Positions 1 to 7,444 of a stretch of DNA of 46,814 nucleotides are shown here, one piece after another. The notes beneath the pieces are model-generated. The model did not search any database. It was not told where the DNA came from and worked only from the letters and a program-made list of their open reading frames with translations. Numbering within the stretch: the first letter of the stretch is position 1; every line of letters starts with the position of its first letter. Where the stretch lies: positions 1 to 46,814 of the forward strand of contig JAEEUA010000003.1 of NCBI GenBank assembly GCA_016286775.1. Reading direction: 5' to 3'. The translations under genes were made by a program, and so were the position numbers. Source of the stretch: Bacteroidales bacterium. Its GTDB lineage: Bacteria; Bacteroidota; Bacteroidia; Bacteroidales; UBA3663.

Positions 1-1248
1 AAGACCGACTCGGAAGAGCGACTCAGCAACTCCATTGACATAGGCGGGACTGTCGTGATAAACAGGCTGCTTGTGCATGGGCTTCCACAGCGGACGTGCC
101 TCAATATTGAGGGCATCCAACCCCATTCGCATCGCCTCGACGTTGTCGTTGGGCTGACAATCGGTCGTCGGTGTATCCACCGCATGAATGACACCCGCAG
201 CCCCTCCAATGGCACTGGTCACAACCTTCTTGTAGGCATACTCCTCCCCCTTCACCTTCAGTCCGGGATCGATGGTGATGGTATTGAGCCAATAGTTGGA
301 ATCGTATCGTTCGTCAGGATTCCGGTGGAACGTAATGCCCTGCACATCCTGAAGGAGTTCGTCATAGAGCGCAGCCAATTTCTGATGATGTGCGATATGA
401 TCGTTGAGCACCGTCATCTGGCCGCGACCGATTCCCGCACAAACATTCGAAAGACGATAGTTATACCCGATGGCACTGTGCTGATAATAGGGATAGGCAT
501 CGCGTGCCTGGGTGGCATACCACATGATCTCGTCCTTGGCTGCCTTATCGGGACAGATGAGTGCGCCGCCTCCCGAGGTCGTGATCATCTTGTTGCCATT
601 GAACGAAAGGATTCCATACTTGCCATAGGTGCCCAACACCCGGCCCTTCCAACGGGAACCCATTCCTTCGGCGGCATCCTCGATGACGGGGATCCCGTAC
701 CGGTTGGCTACCTCCATAATCCGATCAATCTGATAGGGCATGCCGTAAAGCGCAACCGGAACGATGGCCTTCGGCTTACGTCCTGTCCTGGAAATACGGT
801 CCCGAATGGCCTCTTCGAGAATCTCCGGGTCCATGTTCCAGGAATCCCGTTCGGAATCGACGAAGACGGGAGTGGCTCCCAAATAGGTGACGGGATGGGA
901 ACTGGCACAGAACGTGAAGCTCTGGACGATGACCTCATCTCCCGGTTTCACACCGCATGCAATCAGCGAGAGATGAACGGCAGCGGTTCCCGATGATAAA
1001 GCTACGACGGTGTGAGGCTTGGCCGCACAACCGCCTTCGGGACATGGACTGCCTTCTTGCGCGGGAGCATTCGCAGCCCGACGCGGATCGGGCGAATCGA
1101 CAAATCGCTGCAGATCCTCTTCGAAGCCATTGACATTGGGACCAAGCGGAACAACCCAATTGGTGTCGAATGCTTCCTTGACATATTTCATCTCATTGCC
1201 TGACATGTGTGCCAGGCAGAGCCAGATGCGTTGATCTCTTTTTTTCAT
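1..1248 (-). CDS. DegT/DnrJ/EryC1/StrS-family PLP aminotransferase (3' end cut by window edge)
   Basis: Reading the minus strand from the ATG at 1248 gives 416 residues with no stop before base 1. The protein opens MKKRDQRIWLCLAHMSGNEM and continues with the family's SSGTAAVHL and GDEVIVQSFTF blocks. The PLP-binding lysine is K220 in SFNGNKMITTSGGG, followed by the conserved GYNYRLSNVCAGIG segment. The last visible residues, VNGVAESLFRVGL, match the near-terminal block of this family, so probably only about 15-25 residues are missing. These enzymes transfer an amino group from glutamate to a 4-keto (or 3-keto) nucleotide sugar. A PglF/WbpM-type 4,6-dehydratase lies in the same cluster, so the substrate is probably UDP-4-keto-6-deoxy-GlcNAc, as in bacillosamine-type pathways; this is inference. 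Family call is sure, substrate is not. Confidence 0.93.
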   Translation of the reverse strand, partial: MKKRDQRIWLCLAHMSGNEMKYVKEAFDTNWVVPLGPNVNGFEEDLQRFVDSPDPRRAANAPAQEGSPCPEGGCAAKPHTVVALSSGTAAVHLSLIACGVKPGDEVIVQSFTFCASSHPVTYLGATPVFVDSERDSWNMDPEILEEAIRDRISRTGRKPKAIVPVALYGMPYQIDRIMEVANRYGIPVIEDAAEGMGSRWKGRVLGTYGKYGILSFNGNKMITTSGGGALICPDKAAKDEIMWYATQARDAYPYYQHSAIGYNYRLSNVCAGIGRGQMTVLNDHIAHHQKLAALYDELLQDVQGITFHRNPDERYDSNYWLNTITIDPGLKVKGEEYAYKKVVTSAIGGAAGVIHAVDTPTTDCQPNDNVEAMRMGLDALNIEARPLWKPMHKQPVYHDSPAYVNGVAESLFRVGL

Positions 1249-1270
1249 TTTTCTTGCAGTTAGCATATTT

Positions 1271-1447
1271 CAACTTTCGCATTTGCGAAAGTTGATGGAT
1301 ATTAAGGGATATTTGGGGATATTTGGGGATATTTAGGGACGTCACCTTCGCCTGTAGAGATTGGTACCCAAGAAACATACGTCCCTTAAAATCCCTTAGA
1401 ATCCCTTAGAATCCCTTAGAATCATCAACTTTCGTATTTGAAAGTTG
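1271..1447. repeat. Decamer-array intergenic element, type A copy 1
   Basis: The element is built in order as follows. A small hairpin (CAACTTTCGC-ATTT-GCGAAAGTTG, 1271-1294) is followed by about four 10-bp repeats of the form GGATATTTGG (1297-1339). Then comes a core whose ends pair (GGACGTCACC at about 1337 with GGTACC and ACGTCC at 1363-1384), about four 10-bp repeats of CTTAGAATCC (1385-1422), and a final hairpin CAACTTTC..GAAAGTTG (1426-1447). It sits 7 bp after the stop codon of the upstream nucleotidyltransferase gene and ends 23 bp before the aminotransferase start. The two arrays are partly complementary, so the whole unit can fold back on itself. Confidence 0.85.
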
Positions 1448-1453
1448 AGTACA

Positions 1454-2182
1454 TTAAAAACGAGCACATGCTTCCTTGTACGTATCCAGCGAACCGATAT
1501 CGAAACGGCCTGCCGTCATGTGCCACGCATGAACGGTGGTGTGATCGACCATATAATGGGCCAGATTCCCGGGCGCATCCTTGCCACAACCATTCTCCAC
1601 CGAATGCCGGATCAGGTCGAGGTCCTTCTGCATATAGATATAGAAGGGCGGCACTGCCCAATGTGACTTGGGGACAGCAGGCTTCTCCTCCATATTGAGG
1701 ACCTTGTTGTCATCATCCAGCACGACTACACCCGTACGCTGCAACTTTGCCAGCTCGGGCTGTTCGTGGCACATGATGCAACTGGTCTGCTTGGCCTTGG
1801 CAAAATCCACAAACTCCTGAAAACTGAAGAACAGGATGTTGTCGGCAGCGACTACGAGCAGGTCATCGTTGATCTGCAGCTTTTCGAGCGCAAAAAGGAG
1901 GTCACAAACGGCACCCAGTCGCGTTTCGTTGGTCTCGGTCCCATCATCGACAATGGTGATGGGCTTGGTGTAGCAAGCGGACTGCTTCCACGCCTCGAAA
2001 TGGGGTGCAAACTTGTGGTTGCTGATGATGATATGCTCCGTGATGTCGGGAATCTGGTCAATGTCGGCAAGCATCCGGTCGAGAATCGACTTCTCGCCTA
2101 TCTTGAGCAAGGGTTTCGGAAAGTTCCTGGTAAGTTCACCGAGACGGGTGGCGTAACCGGCGGCGATGACTATAGTTTTCAT
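1454..2182 (-). CDS. Small sugar-phosphate nucleotidyltransferase
   Basis: This 242-residue protein starts MKTIVIAAGYATRLGELT and has the nucleotidyltransferase signature AAGxxTRL...PKPLL at residues 7-26, the G-rich loop that binds the NTP phosphates. Asp residues typical of metal binding follow (VVAADN near 110). It would join a sugar 1-phosphate to an NTP, releasing pyrophosphate. It is shorter than most RmlA/GalU enzymes (about 290 residues) and resembles the short HddC/MurU-like group. It lies between an epimerase gene and an aminotransferase gene, with a repeat element on each side, in a cluster that also encodes a GHMP sugar kinase. A kinase plus nucleotidyltransferase pair would make an NDP-sugar by a salvage route (inference). 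Substrate cannot be read from sequence. Confidence 0.88.
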   Translation of the reverse strand: MKTIVIAAGYATRLGELTRNFPKPLLKIGEKSILDRMLADIDQIPDITEHIIISNHKFAPHFEAWKQSACYTKPITIVDDGTETNETRLGAVCDLLFALEKLQINDDLLVVAADNILFFSFQEFVDFAKAKQTSCIMCHEQPELAKLQRTGVVVLDDDNKVLNMEEKPAVPKSHWAVPPFYIYMQKDLDLIRHSVENGCGKDAPGNLAHYMVDHTTVHAWHMTAGRFDIGSLDTYKEACARF

Positions 2183-2187
2183 TTATT

Positions 2188-2384
2188 GGGAGGGGATGGG
2201 AGGTGATGGGAGTTAATGGGAGTTAATGGGAGTTAGCGGGAGTTAGCGGGAGTTAACGGACGATACCATCGCCTTTCGAAAAGAGGGTCCAACGGTACAT
2301 TCGTCCGTTAACTCCACAGGCTTTTGCCTGTTAACTCCCGTTTACTACTGATAACTCCAATATAGTTTCGCTAAATGCGAAACT
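2188..2384. repeat. Decamer-array intergenic element, type B copy 1
   Basis: It starts a few bases upstream of the nucleotidyltransferase ATG. There are eight GGG tracts (the last shortened to GGA) spaced exactly 10 bp apart (units such as AGTTAATGGG, 2191-2260). A core follows with pairing ends (GGACGATACC ... GGTACATTCGTCC, 2258-2306), then a short hairpin ACAGG-CTTTTG-CCTGT (2316-2332), looser AACTCC decamers (2331-2358), and a terminal hairpin GTTTCGC-TAAAT-GCGAAAC (2365-2383). It ends 11 bp from the stop codon of the epimerase gene. The layout matches type A although the array sequence is different. Confidence 0.85.
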
Positions 2385-2394
2385 GAGGAATGAA

Positions 2395-3504
2395 TTACCG
2401 GATCGGGCTGGTGGCGGTGCCATAATATTGGGCATACCATTCGGCGAAAGCACGCAAGCCATCGCGAAGACTGGTGGATGGCTTGTACCCGAAGTCCTCT
2501 TCGAGGGGCGTGGTGTCGGCGTAGGTGACGGGGACATCGCCGGGCTGCATCGGAACGAGCTCCTTGTGCTTCTCGAAATTGTAGTTGGCGGGAAGGACGT
2601 TGGCACGGATGAGCTCCTGCTGGAGGATATCCACGAAATCGAGCAGGTTCTCGGGACTGTTGTTGCCGATGTTATACACCTTGTAGGGAGGAATGGGAAG
2701 ACCATCTTCGCCATCGGCCTTCTCGGGAGCGTGCTGCATGATGCGGACCACACCCTCGACGATGTCATCGACGTAGGTGAAGTCGCGCTTGCATTTGCCG
2801 AAGTTAAAGATCTGGATGGTTTCGCCCCGACGCAGCTTGTTGGTGAAGCCGAAATACGCCATATCCGGGCGTCCGGCAGGACCATAGACCGTAAAGAAGC
2901 GGAGACCTGTGGAGGGGATATTATAGAGCTTGGAATAGGCATGGGCAAGCAGCTCGTTGCTCTTCTTGGTGGCAGCATAGAGCGAAACGGGATTATCCAC
3001 CTTGTCGTCGGTACTATAGGGGACCTTCTTGTTCGAACCATAGACGGAGCTCGAAGATGCATAGACCAGATGATCGACATGATGATGACGACAACATTCG
3101 AGGACGTTATAGAACCCGATGAGGTTCGACTCGATGTAGGCATCGGGATTGGTAATCGAATAGCGCACGCCTGCCTGTGCCGCCAGATTCACCACCACCG
3201 AAGGCTTGTATTCGGCAAAGAGGTGATTGAGCAGCTGCATATCGGCAATGTTTCCCTTGACAAATTTCCAATACTTCTCGCGTTCGTCCTGGCCGGGATG
3301 AAGCTTGGCCGCCAAATCGTTCAGCTGCTGGAGACGCTCGAACTTGATGTTCACGTCGTAGTAGTTGTTGAGGCTGTCGATGCCGATGATTCGAATATCG
3401 GGCACGTCGTTGAACAAGCGCTTGACGAGATTGGAACCGATGAAACCAGCCGCACCGGTCACCAATACGGTTCTACCCTCTAACTTCACATTATACTGTA
3501 CCAT
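2395..3504 (-). CDS. NAD-dependent epimerase, UDP-glucuronate 4-epimerase-like
   Basis: This 369-residue extended short-chain dehydrogenase/reductase has the NAD-binding loop TGAAGFIGS at residues 16-24, a Ser-rich SSSVYG block at 151-156, and the catalytic pair Y176-xxx-K180 in YAATKKSNE. The stretch LRFFTVYGPAGRPDMAYF is typical of UDP-glucuronate 4-epimerases (CapI/GAE group), which interconvert UDP-glucuronate and UDP-galacturonate in the cytoplasm. Length is slightly above the usual 335-350 because of a charged insertion around residues 65-85. It lies directly downstream of the GHMP kinase gene. UDP-GlcA decarboxylases and other 4-epimerases are possible alternatives; the 4-epimerase reading is favoured by the PAGRPDMA motif. 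Confidence 0.87.
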   Translation of the reverse strand: MVQYNVKLEGRTVLVTGAAGFIGSNLVKRLFNDVPDIRIIGIDSLNNYYDVNIKFERLQQLNDLAAKLHPGQDEREKYWKFVKGNIADMQLLNHLFAEYKPSVVVNLAAQAGVRYSITNPDAYIESNLIGFYNVLECCRHHHVDHLVYASSSSVYGSNKKVPYSTDDKVDNPVSLYAATKKSNELLAHAYSKLYNIPSTGLRFFTVYGPAGRPDMAYFGFTNKLRRGETIQIFNFGKCKRDFTYVDDIVEGVVRIMQHAPEKADGEDGLPIPPYKVYNIGNNSPENLLDFVDILQQELIRANVLPANYNFEKHKELVPMQPGDVPVTYADTTPLEEDFGYKPSTSLRDGLRAFAEWYAQYYGTATSPIR

Positions 3505-3540
3505 AGTCTTAAGTAACTATTCAGAATTAACTATACATAT

Positions 3541-3650
3541 TTTTCTTTTAACACGAATTATCGCGAATTATCATTAATTTCTCAGTATGTGTCTATATTG
3601 ACCTACCTTTCATACTAATTATTCATGTAAATTCATGATAATTGTTACGC
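3541..3650. repeat. Intergenic AATTC(A/G)TG-type decamers and a GC-rich hairpin
   Basis: The gap between the kinase and epimerase genes (3505-3756) carries ACACGAATTATCGCGAATTATC-like units at 3550-3575 and AATTCATG units at 3621-3645. A GC-rich inverted repeat (CGCTCC ... GGAGCG, about 3652-3680) follows. The AATTC units reappear at 41.9, 42.0 and 46.8 kb, so this is a dispersed family in this genome. No gene is seen in the gap. Confidence 0.6.
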
Positions 3651-3756
3651 TTCGCTCCACGCGAGCAAAGCTCGGAGCGTGTTAAGAAATAGACACATAT
3701 AATTATCGTTAATTTTGGTTACATACTTATGTATTGAAGAGAATCAGAAAATCGAA

Positions 3757-4902
3757 TTAAACGGCCACAAACCTTGCACCATCGTCCGGCTTCACCCAAT
3801 TGACCGAGAACGTTCCTTCGTATTCGGGGAACTTGGCGAGGTACTGATCGGTGAGCGACTTCTCGATGCTTTCCTTATAGGCAGGATCGACCAGCGCAAT
3901 CACCGCACCCTTGAAACCTGCGCCCGAGAAACGTCCGCCATAAACGCCCGGCAGCTTGGCCATGATCTTGTAGATGGCGATCAGTTCCGGACTACCGCAC
4001 TCGTAGTTGTTCATGGACGACTCGCACGAATCGAAGCTGAGCTTGCCAAAGAGCTTGATGTTGCCACTCTCCCACGCGGTGATACCCTGACGCACGCGGC
4101 GATACTCGGTGTAGAAGTGCTCGGCGCGACGGGCAAACCGATCGGGCATAGCAATCTTGGTCTTGTCGAACGTTGCCTTGGGAATGTCACGCAGGAAGGT
4201 CTTGTCGAAGGTCCTGAGCGGCTGGCCGGTATAGGCAAGCATATTCCAGGCAGCCACCTTGCACTCATAGACGCGGAGGTTGTAGTCGCTGTTGATGAGC
4301 GAACGGGAAAGGCCGGAGAAGAAGATGCCGATTTCGAAGGGCGGCATATTGGGATTTCGCTTCACGATGCGATATTCGTTCGAATCACAATCGAGGAAGA
4401 GAAGGCCGTCCTTCCTGCCCAGGGCGATGCAGCTCTGGTCAAGGATGCCATTGTTGAGTCCAATATACTCGCGTTCGGCTTCAGAGGCAATCTGCACGAT
4501 CTCGAAAGGCTTCAGATTGATGCCATTGGCCTTGGCAAATGCCATGACATAAGCTATCAGGACGGCTGCAGAAGAACTGAGTCCACCAATAGGCAGACTG
4601 CCATGCAATTTTCCATCGATACCTTTCGACAGGTCAAAACGCTTGCGCAAGGCATATTTTGCCCCTCTCGCATAATCGCCCCAATGCTTCTCACGAACCT
4701 GAGAAGGGGTGTCCAAATGAAAATGGACCTCTCCCTCGAAGTTTTCGGAGATCAGATTGACCTGGCTGTCATCACGCACATTAAAATACAGATCGACACC
4801 CTTGTCGATGGCAAAACCTGTCACCAATCCATGCTGGTGATCGACGTGAGCACCCAGTGGGCAGACACGATAGGGCGAAAAAATGTGATATTGATATTCC
4901 AT
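3757..4902 (-). CDS. GHMP sugar kinase resembling galacturonokinase
   Basis: This 381-residue protein has the three GHMP kinase motifs. Motif 1 is SPYRVCPLGAHVDHQHG (9-25), motif 2 is the ATP loop GGLSSSAA (106-113), and motif 3 is GRFSGAGFKG (323-332). The likely catalytic Asp is D155 in NNGILDQSCIALG. Motif 1 differs from bacterial GalK (usually GRxNxIGEHTDY). It instead resembles, as I recall it, the plant galacturonic acid kinase (SPYR-ICPLGAHIDHQ), and the C-terminal NYECG ... PGVYGGRFSGAGF block also fits that group. The reaction would be galacturonate (or a related sugar) plus ATP to the sugar 1-phosphate. An adjacent UDP-glucuronate 4-epimerase-like gene supports a UDP-galacturonate role (inference). 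A general 'galactokinase' label is the conservative alternative. Confidence 0.85.
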   Translation of the reverse strand: MEYQYHIFSPYRVCPLGAHVDHQHGLVTGFAIDKGVDLYFNVRDDSQVNLISENFEGEVHFHLDTPSQVREKHWGDYARGAKYALRKRFDLSKGIDGKLHGSLPIGGLSSSAAVLIAYVMAFAKANGINLKPFEIVQIASEAEREYIGLNNGILDQSCIALGRKDGLLFLDCDSNEYRIVKRNPNMPPFEIGIFFSGLSRSLINSDYNLRVYECKVAAWNMLAYTGQPLRTFDKTFLRDIPKATFDKTKIAMPDRFARRAEHFYTEYRRVRQGITAWESGNIKLFGKLSFDSCESSMNNYECGSPELIAIYKIMAKLPGVYGGRFSGAGFKGAVIALVDPAYKESIEKSLTDQYLAKFPEYEGTFSVNWVKPDDGARFVAV

Positions 4903-4923
4903 GTGAATAAAAAATTATAAACT

Positions 4924-5088
4924 CAAGTTTCGCAGTTGCTCAACTTGATGGATATTTAGGGATATTTGGGGATATTAAGGGATATTAAGGGATATTAAAG
5001 GACGTTACTCGCGCCTTGTTGGAGATGGTACCCAAGAAACATACGTCCCTTAGAATCCCTAAGAATCCCTAAGAATCCCTTAGAATCA
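4924..5088. repeat. Decamer-array intergenic element, type A copy 2
   Basis: Same plan as the copy at 1271-1447. An imperfect hairpin CAAGTT..AACTTG (4924-4947) precedes five GGATATTTAG-like decamers (4949-5000). A core with ends GGACGTTAC (5000-5008) and GGTACCCAAG...ACGTCC (5027-5048) follows, then four TTAGAATCCC decamers (5048-5087). The right end runs into the TGA stop codon (5086-5088) of the dehydratase gene, so the last array unit supplies the stop. The core half GGTACCCAAGAAACATACG is identical to copy 1. Confidence 0.85.
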
Positions 5089-7047
5089 ATCCAACGTTTC
5101 ATACCTCGATTGATGGCTCTTGTATTCGGGAACGATTTCCTTCATTTTTGCAACGATCTTCATATCGTTGTACGTGAAGGACAGTTGATAGAGCTCCTCT
5201 TCGTTCCGAAGGGCCAGTTCGTAGGGATATTCTCGAACGGAAGCAATCTTGATCTTGGGATGCAGAGTGGGTTTGGTGTGCTCGTCGTCGGTGAGAACCT
5301 CCTCGTAGAGTTTTTCGCCATCGCGAAGACCCGTGAACTGTATCATGACATTCTTGGCGCCACTGAGATCGATCATGCGCTGCGCAAGGTCGGCGATCCG
5401 GACAGGTTTTCCCATGTCGAACACAAAAATCTCGCCGCCCTTGCCCATCGTACCGGCTTCGAGCACCAGCTGACATGCCTCGGGAATCAGCATGAAATAG
5501 CGAATGATATCGGGATGTGTGACGGTGACAGGTCCTCCCCGGCGAATCTGTTCGCGAAAGATCGGAATGACCGAACCATTGGAACCAAGGACATTGCCAA
5601 AACGAGTCGTAATAAACTGGGTAATGGCAGGCGAGCCATCGAACTGCTTGAACTGAAGCGGGGTTTCGGCTGATTTCTCCAAAGAGACATTCTGCTGCTG
5701 AATAGCGCGGTCGAGAGACTGACAATAGATCTCGCTGATGCGCTTGGAACAACCCATCACGTTGGTAGGATTGACGGCCTTGTCGGTGGAGATCATGACA
5801 AACTTGCGCGTACCATATTTGACTGCCAAATCAGCGATGACACGGGTGCCGTACGTATTGTTCTGAACCGCCATCGCCGGATTGTCCTCCATCATAGGCA
5901 CATGCTTATAGGCTGCTGCGTGGAACACGTATTCCGGACGATGCTGCTTGAAGATCTGTTCCATCTGCGAGGGATTGGCAACAGAACCTACGATGGTCCA
6001 GCATTTGAGAGCAGGATATTCTCGTTCCATGAAAAGGCGAACCTTATGCATGGGTGTTTCAGCCTGATCGACGAGTACAAGCTCAGCAGGCTTGAAGTTG
6101 GCAACCTGATGAACCATTTCGGAACCGATCGAACCGGCTGCTCCGGTAATGAGGATACGCTTATTGTAAAGAAGCTTGCCGATGGCAGCCAGATCCACTT
6201 CAATCTTGTCACGCGGAAGGAGGTCCTCAATATCGACCTTACGAAGGCGCGTGTACCGAAGATCGCTCTTTCCGTCCCAGGTTTCTGCCGATGGCAGCAT
6301 CATGATTCGGATACCCGCTTTCGTGAGGGCGTTGACAAGGTTCTCGTTCTCTCGGAATGCTTCGGAAACCAAGGGCGAGACGAAAAGAATACCGGATTTG
6401 GTGGCTCTCATCTCGTTGATAACGGTCTCGTCGGCCTTGTGAACACGCACACCCAGCACGAACTTGCCAATGTTGTCGGCCTTACTGGATATGAATCCCT
6501 TGACGACATAGAGTCGCGGGTTTTCGTTCCGCATGCTCTTGGCAAGGGCGATGCCTCCTTCCTGAATGCCATAAATGAAGACATTCTGCGTCGTTTTATC
6601 TCTTACGGCTGTATCATAGAGATATTTCACGATGATACGAATGCCCCACATGAAAATGTTCGCCAGCAGGAAGGTAATGATGAGGACACGAAACTTGGGG
6701 AATCCGTGACTGAAGCGTATTTCGAGCAGGAAATACGCAATGGCTGCCAGGACGATACCCAGGAAGATGGCCCAGGATACCCGCATGAGGTCAGCAAAAC
6801 TGGAGTAGCGGAAGATGCCGGCATAGGTGTGGAAGACACGCATACCGACAAAGAACAAGGGCAAGGAACAGGTCCATACAAACAGGTAATGCCAGAAATT
6901 GCTGACCAAAGGCTCTCCACCCATGCTAAGATAGATGGAAAGCATACCGGCCATCACGATAGACAGACTATCGACAGCAAGGATGCACCAATAAGGTAGC
7001 GCATTCCGCGACAGGTACCAGGAGAATATTTTATTCCAGAGTGACAT
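5086..7047 (-). CDS. Membrane-anchored nucleotide-sugar 4,6-dehydratase (PglF/WbpM/CapD family)
   Basis: This 653-residue protein has four predicted membrane helices in the first 145 residues. A first Rossmann-like domain follows (about 150-260), then a catalytic SDR domain with NAD loop TGAAGSIGSE (301-310). In the active site the usual YxxxK tyrosine is replaced by Met: M431-GCS-K435, with S420 upstream, as is known for the inverting dehydratases PglF and WbpM. The TDKAVNPTNVMGCSKR block is diagnostic. The enzyme converts UDP-GlcNAc to a UDP-4-keto-6-deoxy sugar at the inner membrane. The DegT aminotransferase at the other end of the cluster is a natural next step. Length is typical (600-660). 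A type A element abuts its stop codon and a type B element lies upstream. Confidence 0.94.
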   Translation of the reverse strand: MSLWNKIFSWYLSRNALPYWCILAVDSLSIVMAGMLSIYLSMGGEPLVSNFWHYLFVWTCSLPLFFVGMRVFHTYAGIFRYSSFADLMRVSWAIFLGIVLAAIAYFLLEIRFSHGFPKFRVLIITFLLANIFMWGIRIIVKYLYDTAVRDKTTQNVFIYGIQEGGIALAKSMRNENPRLYVVKGFISSKADNIGKFVLGVRVHKADETVINEMRATKSGILFVSPLVSEAFRENENLVNALTKAGIRIMMLPSAETWDGKSDLRYTRLRKVDIEDLLPRDKIEVDLAAIGKLLYNKRILITGAAGSIGSEMVHQVANFKPAELVLVDQAETPMHKVRLFMEREYPALKCWTIVGSVANPSQMEQIFKQHRPEYVFHAAAYKHVPMMEDNPAMAVQNNTYGTRVIADLAVKYGTRKFVMISTDKAVNPTNVMGCSKRISEIYCQSLDRAIQQQNVSLEKSAETPLQFKQFDGSPAITQFITTRFGNVLGSNGSVIPIFREQIRRGGPVTVTHPDIIRYFMLIPEACQLVLEAGTMGKGGEIFVFDMGKPVRIADLAQRMIDLSGAKNVMIQFTGLRDGEKLYEEVLTDDEHTKPTLHPKIKIASVREYPYELALRNEEELYQLSFTYNDMKIVAKMKEIVPEYKSHQSRYETLD

Positions 7048-7212
7048 TAGTTTTCTACGAACGCACGATTTTCAATTTCAAAAATTGCTACAAATATATT
7101 GATTTTGGACCGAATTAAGAAATATTTACATAAAAAAACGACAATAATTATTGTATTTTGGATATTTAAGGCAAGTTTTGACAAATATATTTGGTATTTT
7201 TGAGAGGTAGGA

Positions 7213-7245
7213 ACAAAGAAAAGAGCAACCACAGGGGGTTGCTCT
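7213..7245 (-). terminator. Rho-independent terminator after nagB and the type B element
   Basis: AGAGCAACC (7222-7230) pairs perfectly with GGTTGCTCT (7237-7245) around a 6-base loop. Read on the minus strand the stem is followed by a T-rich tract (TTTTCTTTG). It would end transcripts coming from nagB after they have passed through the repeat at 7250-7444, so that repeat is part of the nagB 3' untranslated region. Confidence 0.75.
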
Positions 7246-7249
7246 GGAA

Positions 7250-7444
7250 TGGAGTTAATGGGAGTTAATGGGAGTTAATGGGAGATAATAGGAGTTATCG
7301 GACGTTACCTTGTTCCCGTTCGGTCACGTCCGAGAGAAGCGCCTTTCGAAAAGAGGTAAGACGGTACATTTGTCCGTTAACTCCACAGGCTAGAAGCCTG
7401 TTAACTACCGTTTACTCCCGATAACTCCTGATAACTCCCGTTTC
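7250..7444. repeat. Decamer-array intergenic element, type B copy 2
   Basis: Four to five GGGAGTTAAT decamers (7250-7299) lead into a core with GGACGTTACC (7300-7309) and GGTACATTTGTCC (7363-7375). The core shares GCGCCTTTCGAAAAGAGG with copy 1 but is about 30 bp longer. Next come a hairpin ACAGGC-TAGA-AGCCTGT (7385-7402) and further decamers TTTACTCCCG / ATAACTCCTG (7411-7440). The right end touches the TGA stop codon of nagB (7445-7447). Confidence 0.85.

Noticed and set aside
3715-4920. A 401-codon plus-strand frame opposite the GHMP kinase
   Set aside because: The kinase frame has all three GHMP motifs; the opposite frame has none.
1271-5088. Repeat arrays as CRISPR
   Set aside because: Units are 10 bp without spacers, the arrays are paired as inverted copies around a core, and no cas genes are present.
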